Origin: Nocardia paucivorans NBRC 100373
Lineage (GTDB): Bacteria; Actinomycetota; Actinomycetes; Mycobacteriales; Mycobacteriaceae
Length of the DNA stretch: 64,000 nt
NCBI RefSeq assembly: GCF_000308675.1
Contig: NZ_BAGE01000039.1
Location: 1-64,000 of the forward strand
Direction of reading: 5' to 3'
The notes under the pieces were generated by a model. It was given only the letters and a program-made list of their open reading frames with translations, was not told the DNA's origin and ran no database searches. A program made the position numbers and the translations under genes. Of the stretch, positions 51,328 through 60,777 are shown piece after piece (position 1 is the first letter of the stretch; each line of letters opens with the position of its first letter).

Positions 51328-53085
51328 TCAGCGTTGGGCGGTATCGGTCGGACCGACCTCCGCGGCCGCACGATCGTCGGACCCGGGTAGATGCGTGCGC
51401 CCGACATGGGCCTCCTTGCGCATCCGTTCCGACATGTGTGGGTAGTGCAGTTCGAACGCGGGACGCTCGGAACGGATCCGCGGCAGTTCGTAGAAGTTGT
51501 GCCGCGGCGGCGGGCAGGTGGTGGCCCATTCCAGCGAGTTGCCGTAACCCCACGGGTCGTCCACGGTGACGACCTCGCCGTAACGGTAGCTCTTGAAGAC
51601 GTTCCACACGAAGGCGATCATGGACCCGCCCAGGATGAGGGTGCCGATGGTGGAGATGGTGTTCAGGCCGGTGAAACCGTCGCTGGGCAGGTAGTCGGCG
51701 TAGCGGCGCGGCATACCCTCGGCACCCAGCCAGTGCTGCACCAGGAAGGTGGTATGGAAGCCGACGAAGGTGGTCCAGAAATGTAGGCGGCCCAGTCGTT
51801 CGTCCATGAGCCGGCCGGTGAGTTTGGGGAACCAGAAGTAGATGCCGGCGAAGGTGGCGAACACGATGGTGCCGAAGAGCACGTAGTGGAAGTGCGCGAC
51901 CACGAAGTACGAGTCGGTGACGTGGAAGTCCAGCGGTGGGCTGGCCAGGATGACACCGGACAGACCACCGAACAGGAAGGTGACCAAAAAGCCGATGGAG
52001 AACAACATCGGCGACTCGAACGTCAGCTGTCCCTTCCACATGGTGCCGATCCAGTTGAAGAACTTCACACCGGTCGGGACCGCGATGAGGAAGGTCATGA
52101 ACGAGAAGAACGGCAGCAGCACGGCGCCGGTGGCGTACATGTGGTGCGCCCACACCGCCATGGACAGCGCGCCGATTGCCAGGGTGGCGAAGACCAGGGC
52201 GGTGTAGCCGAAAATCGGCTTACGACTGAAGACGGGAATGACTTCGGAGATGATGCCGAAGAACGGCAGCGCGATGATGTACACCTCGGGGTGGCCGAAG
52301 AACCAGAACAGGTGCTGCCACAGTATGGTGCCGCCGGTGCCCGGGTCGTAGATGTGGCCGCCCAGGTGCCGGTCGTAGGCCAGAGCCATGAGCGCGGCGG
52401 TGAGAATGGGGAAGGCCAGCAGCACCAGAATGCTGGTGATCAGGATGTTCCAGGTGAAGATGGGCATCCGGAACATGGTCATACCGGGGGCGCGCAGGCA
52501 CACCACCGTGGTGATCATGTTGACCGCACCCAGGATGGTGCCCAGACCGGAGACGGCCAGACCCATGATCCACAGGTCACCACCGACACCGGGGGAGTGC
52601 AATCCGTCGCTGAGGGGGGTGTATGCCGTCCAACCGAAGTCCGCGGCGCCACCCGGGGTGACGAACCCGGCGGTCGCCATGGTGGCGCCGAACAGATACA
52701 ACCAATAGCTGAAGGCGTTCAACCGCGGAAAGGCCACATCGGGTGCGCCGATCTGCAGGGGTAGCACGGCATTGGCGAATCCGAACACCACCGGGGTGGC
52801 GTAGAACAGCAGCATGATCGTGCCGTGCATGGTGAACAACTGGTTGTACTGTTCCGGGGAGAGGAACTGAAGTCCGGGACGGGCCAGTTCCCCGCGGATC
52901 AGCAGCGCCATCAGGCCGCCGACGAGGAAGAACGCGGTCGCCGATGCCAGGTACATGATGCCGAGCATCTTCGGGTCGGTGGTGGTCACCAACTTGTAGA
53001 CGGCCGAACCTTTCGGGCCGACCCGGGCGGGGAAAGGTCGGGATGCCGTGAGCGTGGTACCACGTTGAGTTGGCGCTGCGGTCAT
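51328..53085 (-). CDS. ctaD: Cytochrome c oxidase subunit I (aa3 type)
   Basis: Heme-copper oxidase main subunit, terminal enzyme of aerobic respiration. The 585-residue protein has twelve helices. [11 protein letters not shown] supplies a heme a ligand, [11 protein letters not shown] the Cu-B His with its cross-linked Tyr, WAHHMYATG the two other Cu-B His residues, and [10 protein letters not shown] the heme a3 and a ligands. D and K channel residues ([37 protein letters not shown]) are typical of actinobacterial CtaD. No other oxidase subunit gene is adjacent, as is usual for ctaD in this group. Confidence 0.97.
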   Translation of the reverse strand: MTAAPTQRGTTLTASRPFPARVGPKGSAVYKLVTTTDPKMLGIMYLASATAFFLVGGLMALLIRGELARPGLQFLSPEQYNQLFTMHGTIMLLFYATPVVFGFANAVLPLQIGAPDVAFPRLNAFSYWLYLFGATMATAGFVTPGGAADFGWTAYTPLSDGLHSPGVGGDLWIMGLAVSGLGTILGAVNMITTVVCLRAPGMTMFRMPIFTWNILITSILVLLAFPILTAALMALAYDRHLGGHIYDPGTGGTILWQHLFWFFGHPEVYIIALPFFGIISEVIPVFSRKPIFGYTALVFATLAIGALSMAVWAHHMYATGAVLLPFFSFMTFLIAVPTGVKFFNWIGTMWKGQLTFESPMLFSIGFLVTFLFGGLSGVILASPPLDFHVTDSYFVVAHFHYVLFGTIVFATFAGIYFWFPKLTGRLMDERLGRLHFWTTFVGFHTTFLVQHWLGAEGMPRRYADYLPSDGFTGLNTISTIGTLILGGSMIAFVWNVFKSYRYGEVVTVDDPWGYGNSLEWATTCPPPRHNFYELPRIRSERPAFELHYPHMSERMRKEAHVGRTHLPGSDDRAAAEVGPTDTAQR

Positions 53086-53203
53086 AGCTCCTCCAGGGCC
53101 GGTCCGCTCGTTTTCGCCGCATGGCCACCCGCGCTCGTCGTCCCGGAACGCGGGTGGTGGTTGTATTGAGGTGGTTCCGTATCGAGGTGCCGCCCGGGCG
53201 GGA

Positions 53204-53782
53204 TCAATCTCCGGCGAGGAAGCTCTTGGCGACCTCGAGGATCCGTTCCGAGAGAGCGTCGCCGGCGGTGGCCCGGGCCAACATCAACGCACCCGCCATC
53301 ACCGACAGTTCCACGATAGCCTCCTGTTCGCCCGCATCGGGGGATTCCCCGAACTCGACCAGTTTGTCGATCATGGTGTGGATACCGTCGAGGTATGCCC
53401 GCCGCAGTGGGCTGCTGGGTTCGCTGCGCGCCACGTCGGAGGCCAAGGCCGCGATACCGCAGCCTTGGCCGGCAGCGTCGCGGTGCTCGGGTGACAGATA
53501 GCGTTCGATGAATCGCCGCCGCGCCGCCGGTCCGTCGGGACTGTCGGCGCGGATCTGGTCCATTTCGCGGATCTTCTCGGCATAGGCGGCCGCGCACGCC
53601 TGGGTGATCAGGTCTTCCTTGGAGCGGAAGTGGCGATAGAAGCCGCCGTGGGTCAGGCCGGCGGCGGCCATCAGTTCGGGCACGGTCGTTGCCGCGGCCC
53701 CACGTTCGCGTACCTGCGCCGCGGCCGCGTCGAGGACCTGTTTGCGGTGTGATTCCGCCTGTGCTCGGGATGCTCGCGGCAC
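53204..53782 (-). CDS. TetR-family repressor
   Basis: A 192-residue TetR regulator: [44 protein letters not shown] is the HTH; the C-terminus ([16 protein letters not shown]) is like the TetR_C group of AcrR/LfrR. GTG 53782 has GGGGACGAG upstream. It diverges from a short-chain dehydrogenase gene; an AT-rich 8-bp inverted repeat in between is the probable operator for both genes. The ligand is unknown. The downstream tautomerase gene may be in the same regulon. Confidence 0.9.
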   Translation of the reverse strand: MPRASRAQAESHRKQVLDAAAAQVRERGAAATTVPELMAAAGLTHGGFYRHFRSKEDLITQACAAAYAEKIREMDQIRADSPDGPAARRRFIERYLSPEHRDAAGQGCGIAALASDVARSEPSSPLRRAYLDGIHTMIDKLVEFGESPDAGEQEAIVELSVMAGALMLARATAGDALSERILEVAKSFLAGD

Positions 53783-53852
53783 CTCGTCCCCTTTCGTCGT
53801 ATTCGCGCCCTCGGTGGGTCGCGGGGTTCGGTACCAGTCTTGCGCATGTAAA

Positions 53853-53872
53853 TAGATTATGTTCATAATCTA
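53853..53872. promoter_or_regulatory. Probable TetR operator
   Basis: TAGATTAT and ATAATCTA are perfect inverted copies around GTTC. The site sits between the divergent TetR and SDR starts, is AT-rich compared with the surrounding DNA, and is the only strong palindrome there. Confidence 0.7.
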
Positions 53873-53953
53873 AAACGTATCGAGCGGTACCGCTCCCGAC
53901 TCCCCGGCCGATCCGGCGAGCGCCCGACGCGGGGGCGAATCGAAAGGGAAGAC

Positions 53954-54655
53954 ATGACCGAAATCGAAGGCGCGATCGCGCTGGTCACCGGCGGACGACG
54001 TGGACTCGGACGTGCTTTCGTCGATGAACTGCTGCGTCGCGGCGCGGCCAAGGTCTACGCGACCGGTCGGCGACCGGAACCCGATGCGGACCCGCGCGTC
54101 GAGCAGTTCGCGCTGGATGTCACCGACCCCGCTTCCGTCGCTGCCGCCGCGGACCGGGCCGGCGACGTCGATATCGTCGTCAACAACGCGGGGGTGCTTC
54201 TGTCCGCCCCGCTGCTCACCGCCGATCTCTCCGATGTGATGACCACCTTCGAGACGAACGTCTTCGGCCCCCTGCGCGTCGCGCAGGCATTCGCGCCGAT
54301 CCTGGCCGCCAATGGCGGTGGCGTCCTCGTCGACATCCATTCGGTGTTGTCATGGGGTGCCGGCGCGGGGGCCTACGGGGCGTCGAAGGCGGCGTTCTGG
54401 TCGCTCACCAATTCCCTCCGTGTCGAACTGGCCGCGCAACGCACCCAGGTGGTCGGCGTGCATCTCGGATTCGCCGACACCGATATGGTCACGCACCTTC
54501 CGGTCGACAAGATTGCACCGTCCCAAGTCGCCGCCGCCGTCTTCGACGGGGTGGAACGCGGCGCACACGAGGTCCTCGTCGACGAGGTGAGCCGGGAGAT
54601 GAAAGCGGCGCTTTCGGGACCGGTGGAACGGCTTGCGCTCTCCTTCGCCCGCTGA
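53954..54655 (+). CDS. Short-chain dehydrogenase/reductase
   Basis: A 233-residue classical SDR. VTGGRRGLGRAF is the NAD(P) loop, NNAGVLL the NAG motif, and the catalytic Ser is in SVLSWG with Tyr/Lys in YGASKAAFW. Substrate unknown. The gene is divergent from the TetR repressor and has its operator in the promoter region, so an inducer related to the substrate is likely. It is followed 61 bp on by a tautomerase-family gene. Confidence 0.92.
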   Translation: MTEIEGAIALVTGGRRGLGRAFVDELLRRGAAKVYATGRRPEPDADPRVEQFALDVTDPASVAAAADRAGDVDIVVNNAGVLLSAPLLTADLSDVMTTFETNVFGPLRVAQAFAPILAANGGGVLVDIHSVLSWGAGAGAYGASKAAFWSLTNSLRVELAAQRTQVVGVHLGFADTDMVTHLPVDKIAPSQVAAAVFDGVERGAHEVLVDEVSREMKAALSGPVERLALSFAR

Positions 54656-54716
54656 CCCATCACATTTTCCCGGCCGTCGAGACAAACCCGACCATCGAGA
54701 CACAAGGGGTGCCCCG

Positions 54717-55139
54717 ATGCCGCTGTGGCATATCTACCATCCGGTCAACACCTACTCCGACCAGGATAAAAAGGATTTCGCGAGAGATATCACCGAGTTC
54801 TATACCGGGTTCGGACTACCGGCGTTCTATGTGATGGTCCTGTTTCGGGAAGTGGAGGAGAACGCGTTCTTCGTCGGTGGAAAACCCTCCGGCAATACCG
54901 TGCGCATTGTCGTCGAACACCTCGCCCGCCATCTCGAGGACCCGAAGCTGCGCAAACGCTCGACCGAGCGGCTCAACTCGATCATGGTTCCCTATACCGG
55001 GGACCGGGGACTGCACTGGGAGTTCCACACCTACGAGTCGCCGCGAGATCTGTGGATGATCGCCGGACAGTTCCCGCCCGGCCCCGGAACCGAGGCCGAG
55101 AAGGTCTGGGCCCGGGAGAACGCGCCACTACCGTACTGA
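54717..55139 (+). CDS. Tautomerase-family protein (cis-CaaD/oxalocrotonate tautomerase-like)
   Basis: A 140-residue protein beginning MPLWHIYHPVNTYSDQDKKDF. After removal of Met the N-terminal Pro1 is the catalytic base typical of the tautomerase superfamily. AFYVMVLFREVEENAFFVGGKPSGNTVRIVVEHLARH matches the putative oxalocrotonate tautomerase/cis-chloroacrylate dehalogenase-like group common in fungi and actinobacteria. Substrate is unknown. ATG 54717. It is likely co-transcribed with the SDR and part of the same TetR-controlled pathway. Confidence 0.83.
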   Translation: MPLWHIYHPVNTYSDQDKKDFARDITEFYTGFGLPAFYVMVLFREVEENAFFVGGKPSGNTVRIVVEHLARHLEDPKLRKRSTERLNSIMVPYTGDRGLHWEFHTYESPRDLWMIAGQFPPGPGTEAEKVWARENAPLPY

Positions 55140-55278
55140 GAGCCGGGGAGTGTATCCCCGGGTGGACCCATAACCGATCGCGGCCGGCGAGTGCCACCTC
55201 TTCGCCACCGCGACGGCTCCGGCGGACAGGCCGCGTGCGGAAATACGCTGCCGTGCACCGTAATGGCAGACTGCTGAT

Positions 55279-55941
55279 ATGACGCACTCCGATTGGGTGG
55301 CCGTGGATCGTTACGTGGTGGATCACCTGGTGACCGATCCGACGACGACGGCGATACTCGAGGCGAACGCGGCCGCGGACCTCCCCCCTATCGACGTCTC
55401 GGCCGCCCAGGGCAAATTCCTGTATCTGCTCGCCAGGTCGACCGGAGCGGAGCGGGTGCTCGAGATCGGCACCCTGGGCGGATTCAGCACGCTGTGGCTG
55501 GCCCGTGCGGTGGGTGAGAAGGGGCGGGTGATCACACTCGAATACGAACCGCGACATGCGCAGGTGGCGCGGGAGAACCTGGACCGGGCCGGTGTGGGGG
55601 ACCGGGTGGAGATTCGAGTTGGCGCGGCCCTGGAGAATCTCCCGGTATTGGAGGCGGAACACACCGAGCCGTTCGATCTGGTGTTCATCGATGCCGACAA
55701 GGTGAACAACTCGCACTATGTGCGTTGGGCGCTACGACTGACCAGGCCCGGTTCGGTGATCGTGGTCGACAATGTCGTGCGTCGAGGCGCCTTGGCCGAC
55801 GAGGAGTCCGCCGATCCGTCCGCGCAGGCGAGTCGTGAGTTGGTGGAACTGCTCGCCGCCGAACCGCGCCTGGACGCCACCGTATTGCAGACCGTCGGTT
55901 CGAAGGGATGGGACGGATTCGCCTTCGCGGTCGTGGTCTGA
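55279..55941 (+). CDS. O-methyltransferase, family 3 (caffeoyl-CoA OMT-like)
   Basis: A 220-residue SAM-dependent O-methyltransferase. LEIGTLGGFSTLWLARAVG is motif I, VITLEYEPRHAQVA motif II, and DLVFIDADKVNNSHYVRWALRL carries the metal-binding Asp. NVVRRGALADE is another conserved element. It should methylate catechol-like hydroxyls. It follows the tautomerase by 139 bp on the same strand and may be separately transcribed. Confidence 0.9.
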   Translation: MTHSDWVAVDRYVVDHLVTDPTTTAILEANAAADLPPIDVSAAQGKFLYLLARSTGAERVLEIGTLGGFSTLWLARAVGEKGRVITLEYEPRHAQVARENLDRAGVGDRVEIRVGAALENLPVLEAEHTEPFDLVFIDADKVNNSHYVRWALRLTRPGSVIVVDNVVRRGALADEESADPSAQASRELVELLAAEPRLDATVLQTVGSKGWDGFAFAVVV

Positions 55942-55995
55942 CCGACGACGATCCGAGCGCCTCGGGCGGCGTTCGTGCGCCTTGTGACCGGGGGG

Positions 55996-56592
55996 TCAAG
56001 GGGTGCCGTGTGGCTCATCCGGGGTGACCATCGTCCGAATGAGGCGGCCGATATATGGGGTCAGTTGCTCGGGTGTGAGTTCGAGGGCGCCCGCCCCGGC
56101 GAGTCGGTCGAAGACGAGCCCGTCGAGGTGAGCGACCAGTAGTTCGGCCCCGACGGCCGGGTCCGGGGCGCCGGCGGCGGCGAGCATGTGTTCGGCCAGG
56201 GCGCGGATGCGTGTTCCGGCCGCGGCCAGTGCGATGCGCAATTCGGGACGGCGGGTCGATTCCAAGGCCAGTTCGTAGCGGGCGAGCATTCGGGTGCGGC
56301 CGGTTGTGGTCCAGTGTCGGAGGAGATCGACCGCCGCCGTGACGAATGTGTCTCTGTCGGCGGTGGCGAGATCGGGTAGCGCTGTCAGTTCGCGCGCGTC
56401 GAGTTCGGTGAGTCGGTCGACCGTGGCGTGCAGCAGCGCCTGTCGCGTGCGGAACACATTGGAACAGGAACCCTCCGGCAGATTCGCGGTGCGGTCGACG
56501 GCGCGGTGGGTGAAACCGCGCATTCCTGCCGCGGCCAATGTCTCGATCGCCGCATCGGCCAGGAGAGTGCGGCGATCGGTGGTTTCGGTCAC
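55996..56592 (-). CDS. TetR-family repressor
   Basis: A 198-residue TetR regulator. RRTLLADAAIETLAAAGMRGFTHRAVDRTANLPEGSCSNVFRTRQALL is the HTH and first C-domain helix. A single cysteine, in GSCSNV, replaces the usual Tyr in the HTH recognition helix end. GTG 56592 follows AAAGGAATCAC. It diverges from the FAD monooxygenase gene; two copies of a 14-bp palindrome lie between them and are the probable operators. Cognate ligand is unknown. Confidence 0.9.
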   Translation of the reverse strand: MTETTDRRTLLADAAIETLAAAGMRGFTHRAVDRTANLPEGSCSNVFRTRQALLHATVDRLTELDARELTALPDLATADRDTFVTAAVDLLRHWTTTGRTRMLARYELALESTRRPELRIALAAAGTRIRALAEHMLAAAGAPDPAVGAELLVAHLDGLVFDRLAGAGALELTPEQLTPYIGRLIRTMVTPDEPHGTP

Positions 56593-56619
56593 CCGTGATT
56601 CCTTTCGTAGGTCGGGTTG

Positions 56620-56633
56620 ACTACAACTGTAGT
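56620..56633. promoter_or_regulatory. Operator-like palindrome, copy 1
   Basis: ACTACAACTGTAGT has perfectly inverted 6-bp arms (ACTACA/TGTAGT). It lies 28 bases from the TetR start. Its centre is 22 bases from that of copy 2, about two helical turns, so two dimers could bind the same face. Confidence 0.75.
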
Positions 56634-56641
56634 TATTGTCA

Positions 56642-56655
56642 ACTACAAATGTAGT
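56642..56655. promoter_or_regulatory. Operator-like palindrome, copy 2
   Basis: ACTACAAATGTAGT has the same arms as copy 1. It ends just before the GGAGG of the monooxygenase gene, where binding would block transcription. Confidence 0.75.
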
Positions 56656-56664
56656 GGAGGTTTC

Positions 56665-57849
56665 GTGGGCGCGAGCAATGGCCGAGGTCCGCGGCGGGTG
56701 ATTGTCGCCGGCGCCGGAATCGGCGGTCTGGCGACAGCGGTGGCGCTGAGTCGGCGCGGCTGGGATGTCGAGGTCCTCGAACGGGCCGATACGGTCGGTG
56801 AAGCGGGTTCGGGGTTGACATTGTGGCCGAACGGGCTGCGCGCCCTGGACGCGATGGACCTGGGGGCGGCGGTGCGCGAGCGTGCGATAACGGAGACCAC
56901 CGCCGGTATTCGCGACCCTCGAGGTCGGTGGCTGATCCGAACCGATACCGACGAAATGGCCCGACGCTACGGCTCGACGGTGATGATCTCCCGATCCGAC
57001 CTCTTCACCATCCTGCACCGGGCCGTGCCCGAGGCGGGGCTCCGGCTACGGGTCACGGTCTCGGGGATCGAGACCGGCGCCGACCGGGTCCGCGTCGTGC
57101 ACAGCGCGGGGTCCTCCGAAGCGGATCTCGTCGTCGGCGCCGACGGAATTCGCAGTGCGGTCCGACGCTGGGTCTGTCCCGAGGCGCGGGAACCGCGCTA
57201 TGCGGGATACACCGCGTGGCGCATGATCACCTCTCGGCCGGTGCCGGCGCTGCGTGAAGGCGGTGAAACCTGGGGCCGTGGGGAGCGGGTCGGCATCGTC
57301 GCACTGGCCGACGGTCGGGTGTACATGTTCGGAGCGGCCGACGCCCCGGCGGGACAACGCGGACCCGACGGAGAACTCGCCGAGCTGCGCCGCCGATTCG
57401 GTGGTTGGCACGACCCGATTCCGGCACTGCTGGACGCCATCGATGAGAAGGACGTCCTACGCCATGACATCTACGAACTGCCGGCGCTGCCGACCTACGT
57501 CCGCGGTCGGGTCGCCCTACTCGGCGATGCCGCACATGCCATGACCCCGAATATGGGTCAGGGGGCGAACCAGGCCCTCGAGGACGCCGTCACCCTCGCG
57601 GCCCTACTCGACCGGTCGGTCGGCATCGAGAACGCCCTCGCCGAATACGATCGGGTCCGGCGCCCTCGTGCTCGGTCGATCGCCACCCGTTCTCACTACA
57701 TAGGCGTCGTGGCGCAATGGGATTCGATTCTTTCCAGAATCCGGGACTCCGCACTGCGGTTGATACCGGCCGGTGCGCTCATGCGCGGAATGGGCTCGGT
57801 AATGGCATGGGAGCCCCCGGATACCGATGGTGGCCTGTCGAGCCGATAG
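56665..57849 (+). CDS. FAD-dependent aromatic-type monooxygenase
   Basis: A 394-residue flavoprotein hydroxylase of the PHBH group. VIVAGAGIGGLATAVALSRRGWDVEVLER binds FAD, ADLVVGADGIRSAVRRW is the DG motif, and GRVALLGDAAHAMTPNMGQGANQALEDAV is the GD motif. It should hydroxylate an aromatic or related compound with NAD(P)H. GTG 56665 is preferred over a TTG upstream since the operator palindromes lie between them; GGAGG precedes it at short distance. Controlled by the divergent TetR. Confidence 0.9.
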   Translation: MGASNGRGPRRVIVAGAGIGGLATAVALSRRGWDVEVLERADTVGEAGSGLTLWPNGLRALDAMDLGAAVRERAITETTAGIRDPRGRWLIRTDTDEMARRYGSTVMISRSDLFTILHRAVPEAGLRLRVTVSGIETGADRVRVVHSAGSSEADLVVGADGIRSAVRRWVCPEAREPRYAGYTAWRMITSRPVPALREGGETWGRGERVGIVALADGRVYMFGAADAPAGQRGPDGELAELRRRFGGWHDPIPALLDAIDEKDVLRHDIYELPALPTYVRGRVALLGDAAHAMTPNMGQGANQALEDAVTLAALLDRSVGIENALAEYDRVRRPRARSIATRSHYIGVVAQWDSILSRIRDSALRLIPAGALMRGMGSVMAWEPPDTDGGLSSR

Positions 57850-57929
57850 AAAACACGGTCGCCGAACGGTCCGAGGTTCCGTATACATGACGCCGATGCC
57901 CTGGGTTCGGAGCGGGCAGGGCAACGGCT

Positions 57930-58787
57930 GTGGCGACGGCGGAGGCGATTCATATCGTGGTGAGGCGGGAAAACCTGCGCGGTGCGGTTGCGGTCACCGT
58001 GGACGGATCTTTGTCTCCGCCACCGCTGCGCATGGAGATCGCCGGTGGCGGTCGGATGCTGCTGCGGCAGAGCGGGAACCCGATATTGCTTGCTCGGGTC
58101 GACGACGACCACAGCGGGGTGCGCATCCATCGGCGGCCCGGTTTCCGCTCGCCGCTTCCTCCGCTGTCGGCCGAACTGTGCCGGCGCGGACCCGACTGGT
58201 TGCACAGGTTCGCCGACCATCTGATCACCGCGCACAACGGTCCACTCCACGCCGGCCGGACGCTGTTGCGGTCGAAACCGGCCCTGGCCCCGTCCACCTG
58301 GACCCGGGAACTGTTCCATTCCTGGCCCACCGCGTATGTGGACTGGATGGTCGGCTGCACCCCGATCATCCCGCTGCGCCCCCTGTCCGCTGTGGACGCT
58401 CCGCGCGTCAAGGCCTATCGGCGTCGCTGCCGGGAGGGGATCGTGCCCCCGGTATTGCTGTGGTGGGTGTCCGCGTTCGACGGGTGGCTGTTGCTGGACG
58501 GCCACGACCGGGCGGTGGCCGCCCTGGCCGAAGGGCGGGAACCCGCGGCGGTGGTGCTGTCCCGCGGGGCGGATGTCCGGGAGCAGACCGCCGTGATCAC
58601 CGCGGTCGCCCGGCATCAGGAGCACGTTCTGACGCGAGCATCCGACCCCCGGGCCGAGGAGGTGTTCTCGCGGCAACTCGCCCGGGTAGCGGCCGGTATG
58701 CCCTATGAATCGGGTCGAACCGTCGCATGGCCGCTCCCCGGTGGAATCGCTGTCTGGGACGAACTGCGCCACGCCTTTCCCGCCTGA
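57930..58787 (+). CDS. ParB/nuclease-like domain protein of unknown function
   Basis: A 285-residue protein. Residues 165-230, PPVLLWWVSAFDGWLLLDGHDRAVAALAEG, have the DGHxR-type pocket and arrangement of a ParB N-terminal/sulfiredoxin-like fold, though without a downstream HTH. The first 150 residues contain a beta-rich segment (AVAVTVDGSLSPPPLRMEIAGGG) that I cannot assign. It starts at GTG 57930 and stands alone between a monooxygenase and an MFS gene. Function is not known. Confidence 0.65.
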   Translation: MATAEAIHIVVRRENLRGAVAVTVDGSLSPPPLRMEIAGGGRMLLRQSGNPILLARVDDDHSGVRIHRRPGFRSPLPPLSAELCRRGPDWLHRFADHLITAHNGPLHAGRTLLRSKPALAPSTWTRELFHSWPTAYVDWMVGCTPIIPLRPLSAVDAPRVKAYRRRCREGIVPPVLLWWVSAFDGWLLLDGHDRAVAALAEGREPAAVVLSRGADVREQTAVITAVARHQEHVLTRASDPRAEEVFSRQLARVAAGMPYESGRTVAWPLPGGIAVWDELRHAFPA

Positions 58788-58849
58788 GGGTTTCGGTCGC
58801 CTGCGTCCGGGATACGCTCGGTGCATCCCTCGCCGAATCGCGAATGTGA

Positions 58850-60325
58850 TCACAGCGCTTCCGCGGGACGGTCACACGGGCCTTTGGATGGTTCCGGGGC
58901 CAAGTGCGCGGTGATCTCGGCGAACTCGCTGTCGAGAGACGGGCAGGTGGGTTCGATAGCGGTATCGACCGGGGCGTGGTCGCGATAGCTTCGGCCCAGT
59001 CGACGGTAGTGCCTACTGGACAGTGCGTAACCGGTGAACAATAGACCGAGGATCCCCAACAGCACGAAAACCAGTGCCATACCACGTGATTCTCCGCTGC
59101 CGAACCAGCCGCCGATCCATCGGGCTCCCGCTCCGGTGGTCATGAACGGAATGAACAGGAACTGGGTCATCGGGCTGATCAGGAATGCGGTGAGCGGTGC
59201 CGCGGCCGCTTCGACGCTCTGCGCGAATCCGAAGACGCGACCTTGCCGTTCGTACGGCACGACCTTCTGCAGCACGGTCTGCTCGGCGGCCTCCACGAAC
59301 GGCATGATCGCCATGAACACGACCAATCCGGTGACCAGCCAGATCACCGAATCCCGCAGAGGGAACGCTATCGTGAGCACCCACAGCGCCATATTGGCCG
59401 TCAGGATCAACCGCACCGGATTCGACGAGGTCCCCACACGGGCGACCAGCAGGCCGCCGACGATCATCACACCGCTCAACGCGCCCCAGATGATGCCCCA
59501 GGCCTGAACCGACATCATCGATAGGGCATAGGGGTCCATCAGGGCCGTGAGCCCGCCCAGGAGCAGGTTGTTCAACGACGAGAACACGATGAGCGCGACC
59601 AGACCCGGAATCCCACGGACCATCCGGATGGTGCCACGTACGTCCACGCGCTTCGGTTCGCCCTCGGCAGCGGTGTGGGCCAGTACCTCGGGTAACCGCA
59701 GTCGGTGCAGATGCAGTATCGACCCGGTGAGTACGACGACGGCCAGGACCAGCACGCCGAGCATGCCGTTCCACCCCACCAACAGCGCGCTGACCACCGA
59801 GGTCACCAGCTGCGCGATTCCCGTGGTCGTCCCCACCAGGCCATTGGCCCGGTCCCGAACCCCCTCGTCGAACATGGCCGTGACAACGGTCGGCAACGCG
59901 ATGGTTCGCAGACCACCGGTGGTCACGCCGGCCATCAGGAGCACGATGAGAACCCACAGCCGCGCACTCGTCGGATCGTGCCATTCCTCGGTCGGGGTGG
60001 CCAGGTAGAGCATCAGGCCGATGGTGTAGATCGCCAGTGAGATGAGCGCGGACGCCTGCAGCACGCTCTTCTTGCGATGGTGGTCGACGATACCGCCGAA
60101 CCACACGCCCGTACCGGCCATGGCGACCAGGAAGACACCGGCGATCACGCCGGTCGCGAAGACGGAACGGGTGCGCAGATATACGAAGAACGTGAGGGCG
60201 AACCAGATCGTGAAGTTGATGAACGACACCAGCAGCACGTTCACCAACAGATGCATGAATGTGCGGACGGTGGGATCGCCGAAGTCGAGGCGTTCGGCGG
60301 TCCTTCGTGTGACTTTCATGCTCAT
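58850..60325 (-). CDS. MFS transporter (DHA-type drug efflux-like)
   Basis: A 491-residue MFS protein with about twelve helices. FVYLRTRSVFATGVIAGVFLVAMAGTGVWFGGIVDHHRKK includes motif A (GGIVDHHRKK) in the loop after helix 2. The first part FTIWFALTFFVYL and the AEQTVLQKVVPYERQGRVFGFAQ central loop resemble macrolide-efflux-type MFS proteins. The last 50 residues form an acidic cytoplasmic tail. ATG 60325 has GAGG upstream; an in-frame TTG lies at 60343. Substrate is unknown. Confidence 0.85.
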   Translation of the reverse strand: MSMKVTRRTAERLDFGDPTVRTFMHLLVNVLLVSFINFTIWFALTFFVYLRTRSVFATGVIAGVFLVAMAGTGVWFGGIVDHHRKKSVLQASALISLAIYTIGLMLYLATPTEEWHDPTSARLWVLIVLLMAGVTTGGLRTIALPTVVTAMFDEGVRDRANGLVGTTTGIAQLVTSVVSALLVGWNGMLGVLVLAVVVLTGSILHLHRLRLPEVLAHTAAEGEPKRVDVRGTIRMVRGIPGLVALIVFSSLNNLLLGGLTALMDPYALSMMSVQAWGIIWGALSGVMIVGGLLVARVGTSSNPVRLILTANMALWVLTIAFPLRDSVIWLVTGLVVFMAIMPFVEAAEQTVLQKVVPYERQGRVFGFAQSVEAAAAPLTAFLISPMTQFLFIPFMTTGAGARWIGGWFGSGESRGMALVFVLLGILGLLFTGYALSSRHYRRLGRSYRDHAPVDTAIEPTCPSLDSEFAEITAHLAPEPSKGPCDRPAEAL

Positions 60326-60777
60326 ACTCGACAACCTCGACAATGGTTCAGGTCAAGCGTTGCTCGACGGCGATCGGTGAAGCGGACAGTTCTTCGGACG
60401 GCCGGCGGCGCCGAAACTCATCGGTGCGGGGAATATGGGTCGATACGAGTCGAGCGCTCGAAGATCGTGGTGTCACCATCCGCCACCGCTCTGCTGTGAA
60501 AACCGCCCTGCTATGAAAACGGTTCGTCCGCGTCCATGGAGCGCACCATAGAGCACGCGATGGTATGGGGCCACCGAATTTCTCGTGGTATGTGCCGGCC
60601 GAACCGTGACCGGAGCACATCATCTGATTCACCGTGAGCAGAAGCCTGTCCCGTTCTGCTCGGAGTACGCATCATGTGCACGGTGCGACCGGGCCGCGGC
60701 GACATCGACGTTCGGTTTCGTAGCCGAACGGGCGCGGCGGGATTCGCCTCTCGGAACCGAAGAATCAGGAGAGACCC
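60326..60777. other. 452-bp divergent intergenic region, no gene recognised
   Basis: It separates the MFS gene and the AhpD-like gene and should hold both promoters. An imperfect duplication, CTGCTGTGAAAACC and CTGCTATGAAAACG, lies near 60491-60523. No coding potential was recognised. Confidence 0.45.

Noticed and set aside
57696..58853. 385-residue minus-strand frame over the ParB-like gene
   Set aside because: Its composition is that of an antisense shadow and the plus-strand gene has better start and neighbours.
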